DNA of 50,183 bases from assembly GCA_045601325.1 (NCBI GenBank), contig JAZRZI010000032.1, positions 1 to 50,183 of the forward strand, written 5' to 3'. Below, piece after piece: positions 25,501-32,884 of the stretch; within the stretch, counting starts at the first letter, position 1, and each line of letters starts with the position of its first letter. The notes under the pieces were generated by a model. That model had not been told where the DNA came from. It searched no databases and worked only from the letters and a program-made list of their open reading frames with translations. This stretch comes from JAZRZI01 sp045601325. Its GTDB lineage: Bacteria; Bacillota_I; Bacilli_A; RFN20; CAG-826. The position numbers and the translations under genes are program-made.

Positions 25501-26906
25501 ATAATTTATACGAACAACTTAGTGGACTTCCAATAACGATTCCTGATAATTACTTCACTGATTACGCATTATATGGCCGCCATTTAACAGACTTAGATAG
25601 ATGTATGGAGGCTGGTATAGGTGGCATCTTAACTGATAACTTCACAAATAAGCTGTGCCAAGAAAAGTCATCTATTTTAGGTAGAGACATTGTGTTAGAT
25701 TCTTCTACTACAGTCCACTTTAATAATGAAGCTGATATTTATAATGCTTTATATGCAAGAATTTCAAAGATTGCTTCTCACCCAGCACTTAAGAAATATG
25801 TTATTTGCGATGAACCTCACGTCACTAGCTTGTTACCAACATCTCAGATTTACAATCAAGCAGTTAAAGTTTTTAAAGACTTAGGAAGAAGCGATGTTGA
25901 AGTTAATGTCAACTTATTGCCTATTTCTGCTGGTTATACTGGCGATGATGCAAGATGGGATGGTATAGGCAATCCTATTACCGGTTCTGAAGGCTGGTTC
26001 AAATCTGCTGGTGAAAAGAAAGCAATTGTTTATAAATCTTATTTACAAACCTGGATTGATCTCACAGGTGCTGATTACATCACATTTGATATCTATCCTT
26101 TAAATACTTATGTTGCTGAAGCTGATGGTGATAATAAGGACAATAGATCAGGTATCGACAAGTGGTGGTATGAGAACATGTTCGTGGCCAGTGATTTCTG
26201 CAAGTCTCATGGTTTAGAATTACATGTTGTTACACAAACTTGTACATTGGTGGATCGTTCAGAAGGACAAAATAGAAGAGTTATGTCCGCGGACGATATG
26301 AGATATTTGCACAATATCTTAATGGGATTTGGTGTTAACGAAATCTCTTACTTCACATACTATAACCGTAATGTTTCTGGGTCTTCTGAATTTGGCGATA
26401 TTGGTTCTATGATGATTGAAAACTGGGATGGCGATACATTCTTAGGCGCAACTAGAACACCTGTATGGTATACCGCTCAAATTGCAATGGAAGAAGCAAA
26501 AGAATTTGCTCCAACACTCTTTAACTTTGATTATGTATCTGGCAGAATCTTAAGAGGCAGTAAGTACACTAACCAAGGCGAAGCTTATGAATGGGGCGAG
26601 GAACAGGCCGCTAGTAACTTTAACAGTTTTGGAACATGCACTAATGTTTCTATCGATAATGGTTACTGCGTCACTACAGCATTAAAAGATAGTGATGATA
26701 AGTACATGACTATGGTAGCTAACGTGAGCGACCCACTTACAGATATGAGAGTCCAAACTGTAACAATGACTTTCTCAAGTGGAACTTACGCAGTGGTGTA
26801 TGAAAACGGTGCTTCTAGAATTGTTAACTTGAAGACTGTTTCAAAGAAACAAACATTAACACTAAAATTATCCAGTGGCAATGCTGCATACGTTATTGTT
26901 TATTAA
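22560..26906 (+). CDS. Secreted modular protein: four beta-sandwich repeats plus a glycoside-hydrolase-like barrel
   Basis: A 1448-residue exported protein that I cannot place in a named family. A basic start and hydrophobic helix (about 7-25) form the signal peptide. Four related modules follow, at about 113-255, 271-420, 441-585 and 597-750. Each opens with FE or FD plus acidic residues and closes with a W/Y-IDNI strand, the look of carbohydrate-binding jelly-roll domains. Two Ig-like segments fill about 758-940. From about 950 a barrel-like region resembles glycoside hydrolases: VICDEPH near 1083, ITFDIYP near 1176 and EISYFTYYN near 1264 would be strand ends carrying acidic or aromatic residues. 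A beta-rich tail ends the protein. No LPxTG or membrane anchor is seen at the C-terminus, so it is probably released or held by its modules. Polysaccharide binding and cleavage is inference. Confidence 0.75.
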   Translation: MSKRRKILFASILGGATFVSFSLCFSNKGPFGAKLFANGTEIWSHYQELAPTFDKVGVREYWISCDSHEIVFIKPDVASNNIVEKGVPSQEFLNGLQPGDSRIADKFETIYTFEDNKVPSCLTAVANIKSFEIDATNGTRGSKCLKVNIGGSDYSFGLTKSYFDAAFADESVNAVKFDAKGTINSNNFRYRTKYNCSGDSNTFEEYNSGSGITTNWKTFYFTRNMYNSWTTGSAMLKGGDYPNGSTLWIDNIELSKISYDATSKSNEYVGFEFGTVVNKSTDSSGSFSIRSTSGELGLVSGAGVDAVDFDYTKHTEGNRSLHIHKVSGKYVAFYLSKAFYNSLSDEGVYFDMFTDDGINSSPTVKNLQTGVNTVFNKAQTAGRWQQYHMTKSQISTDGRLLQFNGTTTNGNIWIDNIRPANGAYENSESAYALKAGDYVTFADFEVTESNYNTIRDSYKNYTLIVNGGNQSGAEISLDHPEDWHYRSMKTTYSAKGSCAIFFNPTFLEDNFYNGVSFDIYTEQTFTGGTSFGGKVNAIGTNKWGTVTLAEDELYDPAKPGQNVINGRVFNGNFNASGSFYIDNIRPASLADIRSGLDFESGYVESVTSGTTRKFNYIGQTATVDIYAQGATTNLTGGTIATSPLRGDHSFKITKANNYIAIYLNLDIVNKMNDNDLLTFDLYSTVAANTKDAVNNLQTGMSRKLGLYDYQHPANEWKTYSLKKVDFSIDSTSARFLQIQGSTAGDWYIDNIHIEGNNEYTDSYAKYITQGGSVTVNLNQPVGNRKVYVDGKYVSNFDYITNENSITFKPGKIANGEHKLSFGDRTNRYTTNTDSYYFACYVASETINHSATLSYGSDAYQTINGITNPNRVVFNGKSVGYERSGNDILIADATLVECLPTVNGAKTSGTVDLIVLCDDYNVTVKQISVAVTLSGDATIKTGYTKQAEGSFEFFGYSSTGGGKSKELNSIDDIMGLKRSGLDNLYEQLSGLPITIPDNYFTDYALYGRHLTDLDRCMEAGIGGILTDNFTNKLCQEKSSILGRDIVLDSSTTVHFNNEADIYNALYARISKIASHPALKKYVICDEPHVTSLLPTSQIYNQAVKVFKDLGRSDVEVNVNLLPISAGYTGDDARWDGIGNPITGSEGWFKSAGEKKAIVYKSYLQTWIDLTGADYITFDIYPLNTYVAEADGDNKDNRSGIDKWWYENMFVASDFCKSHGLELHVVTQTCTLVDRSEGQNRRVMSADDMRYLHNILMGFGVNEISYFTYYNRNVSGSSEFGDIGSMMIENWDGDTFLGATRTPVWYTAQIAMEEAKEFAPTLFNFDYVSGRILRGSKYTNQGEAYEWGEEQAASNFNSFGTCTNVSIDNGYCVTTALKDSDDKYMTMVANVSDPLTDMRVQTVTMTFSSGTYAVVYENGASRIVNLKTVSKKQTLTLKLSSGNAAYVIVY

Positions 26907-26923
26907 TTGATAACAACAAAATG

Positions 26924-26951
26924 AGTCACATCTATATGGTGTGACTTTTTT
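26924..26951 (+). terminator. Terminator of the secreted protein gene
   Basis: AGTCACA (26924-26930) pairs with TGTGACT (26940-26946), loop of nine bases, then six T. Confidence 0.85.
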
Positions 26952-26964
26952 ATTTGCTTTTATT

Positions 26965-26994
26965 TTGGACATTTTAAGCTCATAACATTATAAT
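26965..26994 (+). promoter_or_regulatory. Promoter of the rny operon
   Basis: TTGGAC (26965-26970), 18-base spacer, consensus TATAAT (26989-26994). Predicted start is near 27001, giving an unusually long leader of about 164 bases before rny. Confidence 0.65.
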
Positions 26995-27000
26995 GTTTAT

Positions 27001-27135
27001 GTACTAGAAAGTAGTACTTACCTATATATTCTCGTTTGAGAACTTTATTATCAGACTTTGTCTGTTTTATATATTTATCTCTCTAGAACATAATTAGAGG
27101 CATTTTAGGTAAATTTTAGTTATTCAAAGAATAAC
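27001..27135 (+). promoter_or_regulatory. Structured 5' leader of rny with five short stem-loops
   Basis: Successive inverted repeats occur: GTACTA/TAGTAC (27001-27017), TTCTC/GAGAA (27029-27042), CAGAC/GTCTG (27052-27064, followed by TTTT), CTCTA/TAGAG (around 27081-27101) and GTTATTC/GAATAAC (27119-27135). None matches a riboswitch class I know. A leader bound or cut by RNase Y itself is a possible role, by analogy with RNase E autoregulation. Confidence 0.45.
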
Positions 27136-27164
27136 TTTTATGCATTTAGAAAGGAAAAAAACTT

Positions 27165-28718
27165 ATGACACCATTGGTATCAGGAATTGTTTTCGGTGTT
27201 GTTGGTCTTATTGTGGGTGCAGCCATTATTTTCTTCATTCCATTTTTTAAGAAACAACGCGCGAACAAGAAAGCCGCTAAGATTATCCGTGATGCGGAAA
27301 TCAAAGCTGAACACATCGCTAAAAACGCTCAATTGGATGGTAAACAAGCTATCATTGAAATGAAACAAGAAGCGAACAAAGAGATTCAAGAAAGAAAACA
27401 AGAAGTCATCTCACAAGAAAATAAATTGTTACAAAGAGAACAATCTATTGATAGAAGGGATGCTGCTCTTATTCAAAAAGAAAACTCTTTAGATGAAAAG
27501 AACGAAACATTAACTCGTAGATTAAAAGAAGTTGATAAGAAGGAAGCAAACTTACAAGAAAAAATCGATAGCATTATCGTTGAACTTGAAAAGGTTGCTC
27601 AAATGTCCACACAAGAAGCAAAAGACGAATTGTTCGCAAGAGTGGAATCTAAGATTTCTACTGAAATCGCAGTCTTCATCAAAAACAAAGAAGACGAAGC
27701 AAAAGAACAATGCGATCAAAAAGCTAAGGAAATGCTTGGCTTAGCAATTAGTAAATACGCTCAAGATGTTACAACCGAAAGAACCGTTTCTGTTGTTGCC
27801 CTTCCAAACGATGAAATGAAGGGTCGTATTATTGGTAGAGAAGGTCGTAACATTCGTTCGTTAGAGCAATTATTAGGTGTTGATTTAATTATTGATGATA
27901 CACCTGAAGTCATCACAGTTAGCTGCTTCAACCCTATTAGAAGAGAAATCGCAAGATTAACTCTTGAAGCTTTAATTAAAGATGGACGTATTCAACCAGG
28001 AAGAATTGAAGAAATTGTCGAAAAATGCAAACAAGAAGTCCAAGAATCTATTCACAAAACTGGACAAGACGTTGCATTCAAACTTGGTTTACCAAGAATT
28101 AATAAAGAATTATTAGACTATGTTGGTAGATTAAAATACCGTACATCATATGGCCAAAGTGCTTTAGATCACTCTGTTGAAGTTGCTTATTTAGCAGGTA
28201 TCATGGCTGCTGAACTTGGCTTAGATCAAAACTTAGCTAAGAGAGCAGGCTTATTACACGATATTGGCAAAGCTATGGACTTTGAAGTTGATGGAAGCCA
28301 CGTAGAATTAGGCGCACGTTTAGCTAAGAAATATGGTGAACCAGATGTTGTTATTAACTCCATTCAATCTCACCATGGTGATGCAGAAGCTAAATACATT
28401 ATTTCTAATTTAGTACAAGCCGCTGATACATTATCCGCTGCTCGTCCAGGTGCACGTAGTGAAATGTTAGAAAACTACATCAAACGTATCGAACAATTAG
28501 AAGAAATTTGTAAATCATATGATGGCGTATATCAAAGCTACGCTATGCAATCCGGTAGAGAATTACGTGTTATGGTAGTTCCTGAAAAGATTGATGATGT
28601 ACAAGCATTCAAATTAGCTCGTGAAATCAGAGAGCGCATTGAAAACGAAATGACATATCCAGGACAAATTAAAGTCTCTGTCATTCGTGAGTATCGCGCT
28701 GTCGAAACTGCGAAATAG
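27165..28718 (+). CDS. rny: Ribonuclease Y
   Basis: Membrane-tethered endoribonuclease that starts mRNA decay in Bacillota. The 517-residue protein has an N-terminal membrane helix (about 5-27), a long charged coiled coil (about 30-190), a KH domain with GRIIGREGRNIRSLE near 220 and an HD domain with LLHDIGKA near 364. GAAAGGA precedes the ATG. It heads rny-ymdB-miaB-ricA, an order shared with Bacillus apart from genes lost between. Confidence 0.97.
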   Translation: MTPLVSGIVFGVVGLIVGAAIIFFIPFFKKQRANKKAAKIIRDAEIKAEHIAKNAQLDGKQAIIEMKQEANKEIQERKQEVISQENKLLQREQSIDRRDAALIQKENSLDEKNETLTRRLKEVDKKEANLQEKIDSIIVELEKVAQMSTQEAKDELFARVESKISTEIAVFIKNKEDEAKEQCDQKAKEMLGLAISKYAQDVTTERTVSVVALPNDEMKGRIIGREGRNIRSLEQLLGVDLIIDDTPEVITVSCFNPIRREIARLTLEALIKDGRIQPGRIEEIVEKCKQEVQESIHKTGQDVAFKLGLPRINKELLDYVGRLKYRTSYGQSALDHSVEVAYLAGIMAAELGLDQNLAKRAGLLHDIGKAMDFEVDGSHVELGARLAKKYGEPDVVINSIQSHHGDAEAKYIISNLVQAADTLSAARPGARSEMLENYIKRIEQLEEICKSYDGVYQSYAMQSGRELRVMVVPEKIDDVQAFKLAREIRERIENEMTYPGQIKVSVIREYRAVETAK

Positions 28719-28747
28719 TAGCTCTATTTCATAGAAAGTCAAAAAAA

Positions 28748-29545
28748 TTGAAAATTTTATTTATTGGAGATATTGTCGGTAGAGTCGGAAGACGTATCGT
28801 CAAAGAAAAAATCGAATATTTCGTCAACAAATACGAGATTGATTTCGTTATCGCTAACGGAGAAAACGCCACTCATGGTAAGGGATTAACAAGACATCAT
28901 TACGATGAACTTATCGATAGTGGAATTGATGTTATTACATTAGGAAATCATTATAATTCTAAAAATGAGATTACTCGTTATATCGATAGGGTAGATAGAT
29001 TAGTTAGACCTGTTAACTTAGTTAATGAGTTTCCTGGTGAAGGAACGGTGTTATTTGATTTAGATGGTATATCTATTCGTATCACTAATGTATTAGGCGC
29101 AGCATTCATTAATGAGAATGTGAATTCACCTTATTATTCGATGTTAAGAGTGTTAGATGAAGAAGAACCTGCAGTTATCAACATTGTCGACTTGCATGCT
29201 GAAGCAACTGCTGAAAAGATGTGTTTCGCTCGTGCTTTCGATGGAAAAATTACCGCAGTTTTAGGCACTCATACTCATGTTCAAACCAGAGATGCTAGAA
29301 TATTACCTAAAGGTACAGCATTTATTTCCGACGTTGGAATGTGTGGTTTATATGATAGTGTGCTTGGCTTTGATAGCAATTCTGTTGTCAAGAAAACTAT
29401 GTACGGCCAACAATCTAAATTTGAAACCCCTAGCGATGGTCAAGGGTTATTCTCTGCAGTGGTAATCGATGTTGATGACACTGCTGGTTTAGCAAAAGAT
29501 ATATTCCCAATTTACTATATTGAGGAGGAGAAACATGAAAACTAA
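28748..29545 (+). CDS. ymdB: Metallophosphodiesterase YmdB
   Basis: Cyclic-nucleotide phosphodiesterase family protein linked in Bacillus to RNase Y-dependent gene expression. The 265-residue protein keeps the metal ligands of the family: FIGDIVG, ANGENATHGKG, LGNH, DLHAEAT and GTHTHVQT. The start codon is TTG at 28748, the position that gives the standard MKILFIGD opening; the ribosome site is weak (GAAAG). It overlaps miaB by 11 bases. Confidence 0.94.
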   Translation: MKILFIGDIVGRVGRRIVKEKIEYFVNKYEIDFVIANGENATHGKGLTRHHYDELIDSGIDVITLGNHYNSKNEITRYIDRVDRLVRPVNLVNEFPGEGTVLFDLDGISIRITNVLGAAFINENVNSPYYSMLRVLDEEEPAVINIVDLHAEATAEKMCFARAFDGKITAVLGTHTHVQTRDARILPKGTAFISDVGMCGLYDSVLGFDSNSVVKKTMYGQQSKFETPSDGQGLFSAVVIDVDDTAGLAKDIFPIYYIEEEKHEN

Positions 29546-30974
29546 AATCATTAATACCCCTGATTTATTAAAGGCTAGTAATAGAAGAAAAGAGCCTACT
29601 GTTTTTTCTAATCTTCATAGTGAACACATAGATGAACTTTCAAAGTTAGTTAAAGGTTTTAAATATTTTATTAAGACATATGGCTGCCAAGCAAACGTTA
29701 GAGACGAAGAAACAATGCGCGGCATGCTTGAAAATATTGGTTATGTCCCAACTGATAAACCAGAAGATGCTGATTTAATTATCATTAACACTTGTGCGGT
29801 TAGAGAAAACGCTGAAGATAAGGTTTATGGTGAAATTGGCAATTTAAAATACCTAAAAAGAAAGAATAAAAACCTTATTCTTGGTCTTTGTGGATGTATG
29901 GTGGAACAACCTGAAATCCTTAAAAAGGTTATGGAAACATATAGAGAAGTTAATTTATTCTTTGGTACACATGAAGTTCCATATCTTTATGACTTACTAT
30001 TTGAGGCAATTACTTCTAATGAAAGAATAGTGTCGATTGAATCTAAGCCAGGCGAAGTAGTGGAATCTCTTCCTGCCTGTAGAAATAGTAGATTCAAAGC
30101 TTTTGTTAACATCATCTATGGATGTAATAAGTTTTGCACATATTGTATCGTTCCATATACACGTGGAAAAGAAAGAAGTAGAAAATTCGCTGATATCATT
30201 AAAGAATGTCAGGACTTAGTGGATGCTGGATATCAAGAAATCACTTTATTAGGCCAAAACGTTAATGCTTATGGAAAAGATTTAGATGAAGGATATGATT
30301 TTGCGGATTTAATGGAAGCAGTAGCAGAGCTAGGTATTCCGAGACTTAGATTCACAACTTCACACCCATGGGATTTTTCTAGCAAGATGATTGATATCAT
30401 TGCAAAATATCCAAACATCATGAAATTCATTCACTTACCAGTGCAATCTGGCAGTGATTCTATCCTTAAGAAAATGGGTAGGAGATATGATAGGGGAAAA
30501 TATCTCAACTTGGTTAGCGAGATGAGAGAAAAGATTCCTGGATTATCATTATCCACAGATATCATCGTGGGATTCCCAAATGAAACCGAAGAGGAATTTA
30601 AAGATACATTATCTCTTGTAGATATCGTTAAATATGAAGCAGCATTTACCTTTATCTATTCCCCTCGTAGAGGCACACCTGCCGCTAGAATGGATGATAA
30701 CGTTCCATATGAAACTAAATCAAAACGTTTTATGGAACTTGTTAAACATTTAGAAATTAATATTGAAGAATATTCCAAGCAAATGGTGGGCCATACATAC
30801 GACATCCTTGTTGATGGTCCTAGTAAAAACGATCCATCTATGATGTCTGGATACACTGAAACAAATAAGATGGTCCATTTCAAAGGGGATGAAACAATGA
30901 TCGGCAAAATCATTAAAGTTAAAATCATTGAATCCCATACTTATTCGTTAATTGGAGAAATAGTAAATGGGTAA
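29535..30974 (+). CDS. miaB: tRNA-2-methylthio-N6-isopentenyladenosine synthase MiaB
   Basis: Radical-SAM enzyme that methylthiolates i6A37 of tRNA, using two Fe-S clusters. The 479-residue protein has the N-terminal cluster cysteines in TYGCQAN, NTCAVRENA and LCGCMVE, and the radical-SAM triad C197, C201 and C204 (CNKFCTYC). A C-terminal TRAM domain ends at IGEIV. GAGGAGGAG precedes the ATG at 29535. Its substrate modification is made by MiaA, encoded just downstream. Confidence 0.97.
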   Translation: MKTKIINTPDLLKASNRRKEPTVFSNLHSEHIDELSKLVKGFKYFIKTYGCQANVRDEETMRGMLENIGYVPTDKPEDADLIIINTCAVRENAEDKVYGEIGNLKYLKRKNKNLILGLCGCMVEQPEILKKVMETYREVNLFFGTHEVPYLYDLLFEAITSNERIVSIESKPGEVVESLPACRNSRFKAFVNIIYGCNKFCTYCIVPYTRGKERSRKFADIIKECQDLVDAGYQEITLLGQNVNAYGKDLDEGYDFADLMEAVAELGIPRLRFTTSHPWDFSSKMIDIIAKYPNIMKFIHLPVQSGSDSILKKMGRRYDRGKYLNLVSEMREKIPGLSLSTDIIVGFPNETEEEFKDTLSLVDIVKYEAAFTFIYSPRRGTPAARMDDNVPYETKSKRFMELVKHLEINIEEYSKQMVGHTYDILVDGPSKNDPSMMSGYTETNKMVHFKGDETMIGKIIKVKIIESHTYSLIGEIVNG

Positions 30975-31242
30975 GGTGATTGACACTGCAAAGGAATTAA
31001 AAGATACATTATTTTCTTTAAAAGAAGTGCAAGAGTATCTATCTCTTAAATCTTTCATTGAAAACGATGAAGAACTTAAAAGAATGAGAAAAGAGATATC
31101 TAGATTAGAACAAGAAAATAAGTTAGATGAAAAGGCAAACTTATTAAAAATCTACAATTCTAATCCATTAGTTAACAACTTTGAAATTATCAAAGAAGAA
31201 ATTAAAAGTTTGTTAAAAGCTATATCTGACATTATCGCCTAA
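30967..31242 (+). CDS. ricA: YlbF/YmcA family protein, RicA-like
   Basis: A 91-residue all-helical protein of the Com_YlbF family. SFIENDEELKRMRKEISRLEQ is the characteristic helix pair. Position directly after miaB, with an 8-base overlap, is the position of ricA (ymcA) in Bacillus. Family knowledge: RicA, RicF and RicT form a complex that acts with RNase Y on mRNA processing; rny is three genes upstream here. No cysteines are present, whereas the Bacillus complex carries Fe-S clusters through Cys residues of its members, so a cluster on this subunit is not supported. Confidence 0.8.
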   Translation: MGKVIDTAKELKDTLFSLKEVQEYLSLKSFIENDEELKRMRKEISRLEQENKLDEKANLLKIYNSNPLVNNFEIIKEEIKSLLKAISDIIA

Positions 31243-31243
31243 T

Positions 31244-31270
31244 AGCCAACTATTTAAAAAGTTGGCTTTC
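31244..31270 (+). terminator. Terminator after the rny-ricA operon
   Basis: AGCCAACT (31244-31251) pairs perfectly with AGTTGGCT (31260-31267); the T run after it is short (TTTC), so stopping may be partial. Confidence 0.65.
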
Positions 31271-31288
31271 TATATTAATATAATCTAT

Positions 31289-32164
31289 ATGATTTATGTT
31301 ATTTGTGGACCAACTGGCAGTGGGAAGACTAGTCTTGCTATCGAATTAGCAGAACATTTTTCTTGCCCGATTGTTAATGCGGACGCTTTCCAAATTTATA
31401 AAGACATGAATATTGGCACTGCAAAAATATCTAAGGATGATATTAATTATCAAAAGCATTATCTTTTAGATATCATTAGCCCTTCTCAAACATATTCTGT
31501 GAAGGAATACCAAGATGACTTTAGAAAAACTATCGATAGTTTAATTGATAAATATGAAAATATCATTGTTTGTGGTGGTACTGGCTTATACATTCGCGCA
31601 GCACTATATGATTACACTTTCGAAGAACATGAAAGCGATGACACTAGTGATTTAGAAAAATTAACAAACGAAGAATTATGGAATATGTTATTAAAACTAG
31701 ATGAACCTAGCACACATAACATTCATCCAAACAATAGAAAAAGAGTAATAAGAGCTATCTCTATTGCAAGAACCAATAGCGAGCTTAAAAGTGAAAACAT
31801 TTCTTCTCAATCTCATAAAATGATTTACGATAATGTGAGAATCATCATGCTTAACCCTGATAGAGAAAAGTTATACGATAACATCAATAAACGCGTCGAT
31901 ATCATGTTTGAACAAGGATTAATTGACGAAGTCAAAGAGTTATTAAATAGATACAAACTATCTAACACCGCTCAAGCGGCAATTGGGTACAAGGAAGTCA
32001 TCGATTACCTTAATGGTGGAATTTCTTTATTTGATACAGTTGAACTAATCAAAAAGAGAACTAGAAATTATGCAAAACGACAAGTTACATTCTTTAAGAA
32101 TCAATTTGATTTAGAAATGTACGAAGATAAAGAAAGTGCGAAAGGAGCTATTATCCATGGATGA
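31289..32164 (+). CDS. miaA: tRNA dimethylallyltransferase MiaA
   Basis: Adds the isopentenyl group to A37 of tRNAs, the substrate for MiaB. The 291-residue protein has the P-loop GPTGSGKTS (7-15), NADAFQIYKDMNIGTAK, CGGTGLYIRA and AIGYKE, all family motifs. The start at 31289 gives the usual short beginning before the P-loop. TATAAT at 31279-31284 lies only four bases before it, with no ribosome site, so the transcript may be leaderless. It ends in TGA within the next gene's start region. The dimethylallyl donor depends on the MEP pathway, of which ispF is in this window. Confidence 0.95.
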   Translation: MIYVICGPTGSGKTSLAIELAEHFSCPIVNADAFQIYKDMNIGTAKISKDDINYQKHYLLDIISPSQTYSVKEYQDDFRKTIDSLIDKYENIIVCGGTGLYIRAALYDYTFEEHESDDTSDLEKLTNEELWNMLLKLDEPSTHNIHPNNRKRVIRAISIARTNSELKSENISSQSHKMIYDNVRIIMLNPDREKLYDNINKRVDIMFEQGLIDEVKELLNRYKLSNTAQAAIGYKEVIDYLNGGISLFDTVELIKKRTRNYAKRQVTFFKNQFDLEMYEDKESAKGAIIHG

Positions 32165-32840
32165 AATGTTTATTAGAACAATTGGGTTAATCGGTGAATC
32201 AAACTTTGCTAACATTCAGAATAAAACTATTTTGGTAGTAGGGTTAGGTGGTGTCGGTGGCACAGCCTTGGAAGCATTAGCAAGATCTGGATTCGCTCAT
32301 TTTGTCATTATCGATAGCGACACCATTAATCCTTCAAACTTAAATAGGCAAATTCTTTACACGTGTAAGGATATTGGACTTAGCAAAGCTAAATGTGCAA
32401 AAGAAAGATTATTAAGTGTTATTCCTACAGTGGACGTTAAAGAAATTGAAATGCATTTAGATGAATCTAATATTTCAAAATTAGATGGCTTTAAATTTGA
32501 TTTTATTGTTGACGCGATAGATGACACCTACGCAAAGGTTTTATTAGCAAAATATTCTTTTGAAAAAGATATTCCGTTAATTATGTCTTTAGGTATGGCG
32601 AATAGAATTGATCCTAGCAAAGTGGAAATCATTAGATTAGATAAAACCACTAATGATCCATTAGCAAAAAAGATGAGACACGAACTTAAAGTTAATAATG
32701 TTGATACTTCAAAAATTATGACAGTTTGCTCTAAGGAATTGCCACTTAAAGATAACGAAAAGCTTCATTCTATGATGATGGCGCCTTCAAGTGCTGGTTT
32801 AAATATCGCAAAATATATACTTTCTTATTTCATTTTATAA
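32157..32840 (+). CDS. tcdA: tRNA threonylcarbamoyladenosine dehydratase TcdA-like (ThiF/E1 family)
   Basis: ATP-using enzyme that probably cyclises t6A37 of tRNA. The 227-residue protein has the adenylation fold motif VVGLGGVGGTALEALARSG, DSDTINPSNLNRQ with the conserved Arg, and DAIDDTYAKVLL. Absence of a HesA or ThiS partner nearby and its single-domain length favour TcdA over MoeB or ThiF. AAAGGAG precedes the ATG at 32157, and it overlaps miaA by eight bases, which places it with another A37 modifier. Confidence 0.85.
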   Translation: MDEMFIRTIGLIGESNFANIQNKTILVVGLGGVGGTALEALARSGFAHFVIIDSDTINPSNLNRQILYTCKDIGLSKAKCAKERLLSVIPTVDVKEIEMHLDESNISKLDGFKFDFIVDAIDDTYAKVLLAKYSFEKDIPLIMSLGMANRIDPSKVEIIRLDKTTNDPLAKKMRHELKVNNVDTSKIMTVCSKELPLKDNEKLHSMMMAPSSAGLNIAKYILSYFIL

Positions 32841-32849
32841 TTCTTTTGA

Positions 32850-32878
32850 TATAATCAAACTAATGTTGTTTAGGGGGA
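32850..32878 (+). promoter_or_regulatory. fhs -10 box and ribosome site
   Basis: TATAAT (32850-32855) and AGGGGGA (32872-32878) lie between tcdA and fhs. The -35 region is poor. The leader would be about 23 bases. Confidence 0.4.
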
Positions 32879-32884
32879 ATAATT

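Noticed and set aside
32157..32164. UGA read as tryptophan, as in mollicutes
   Set aside because: miaA and other genes end cleanly at TGA with conserved C-termini, and Trp positions use TGG.
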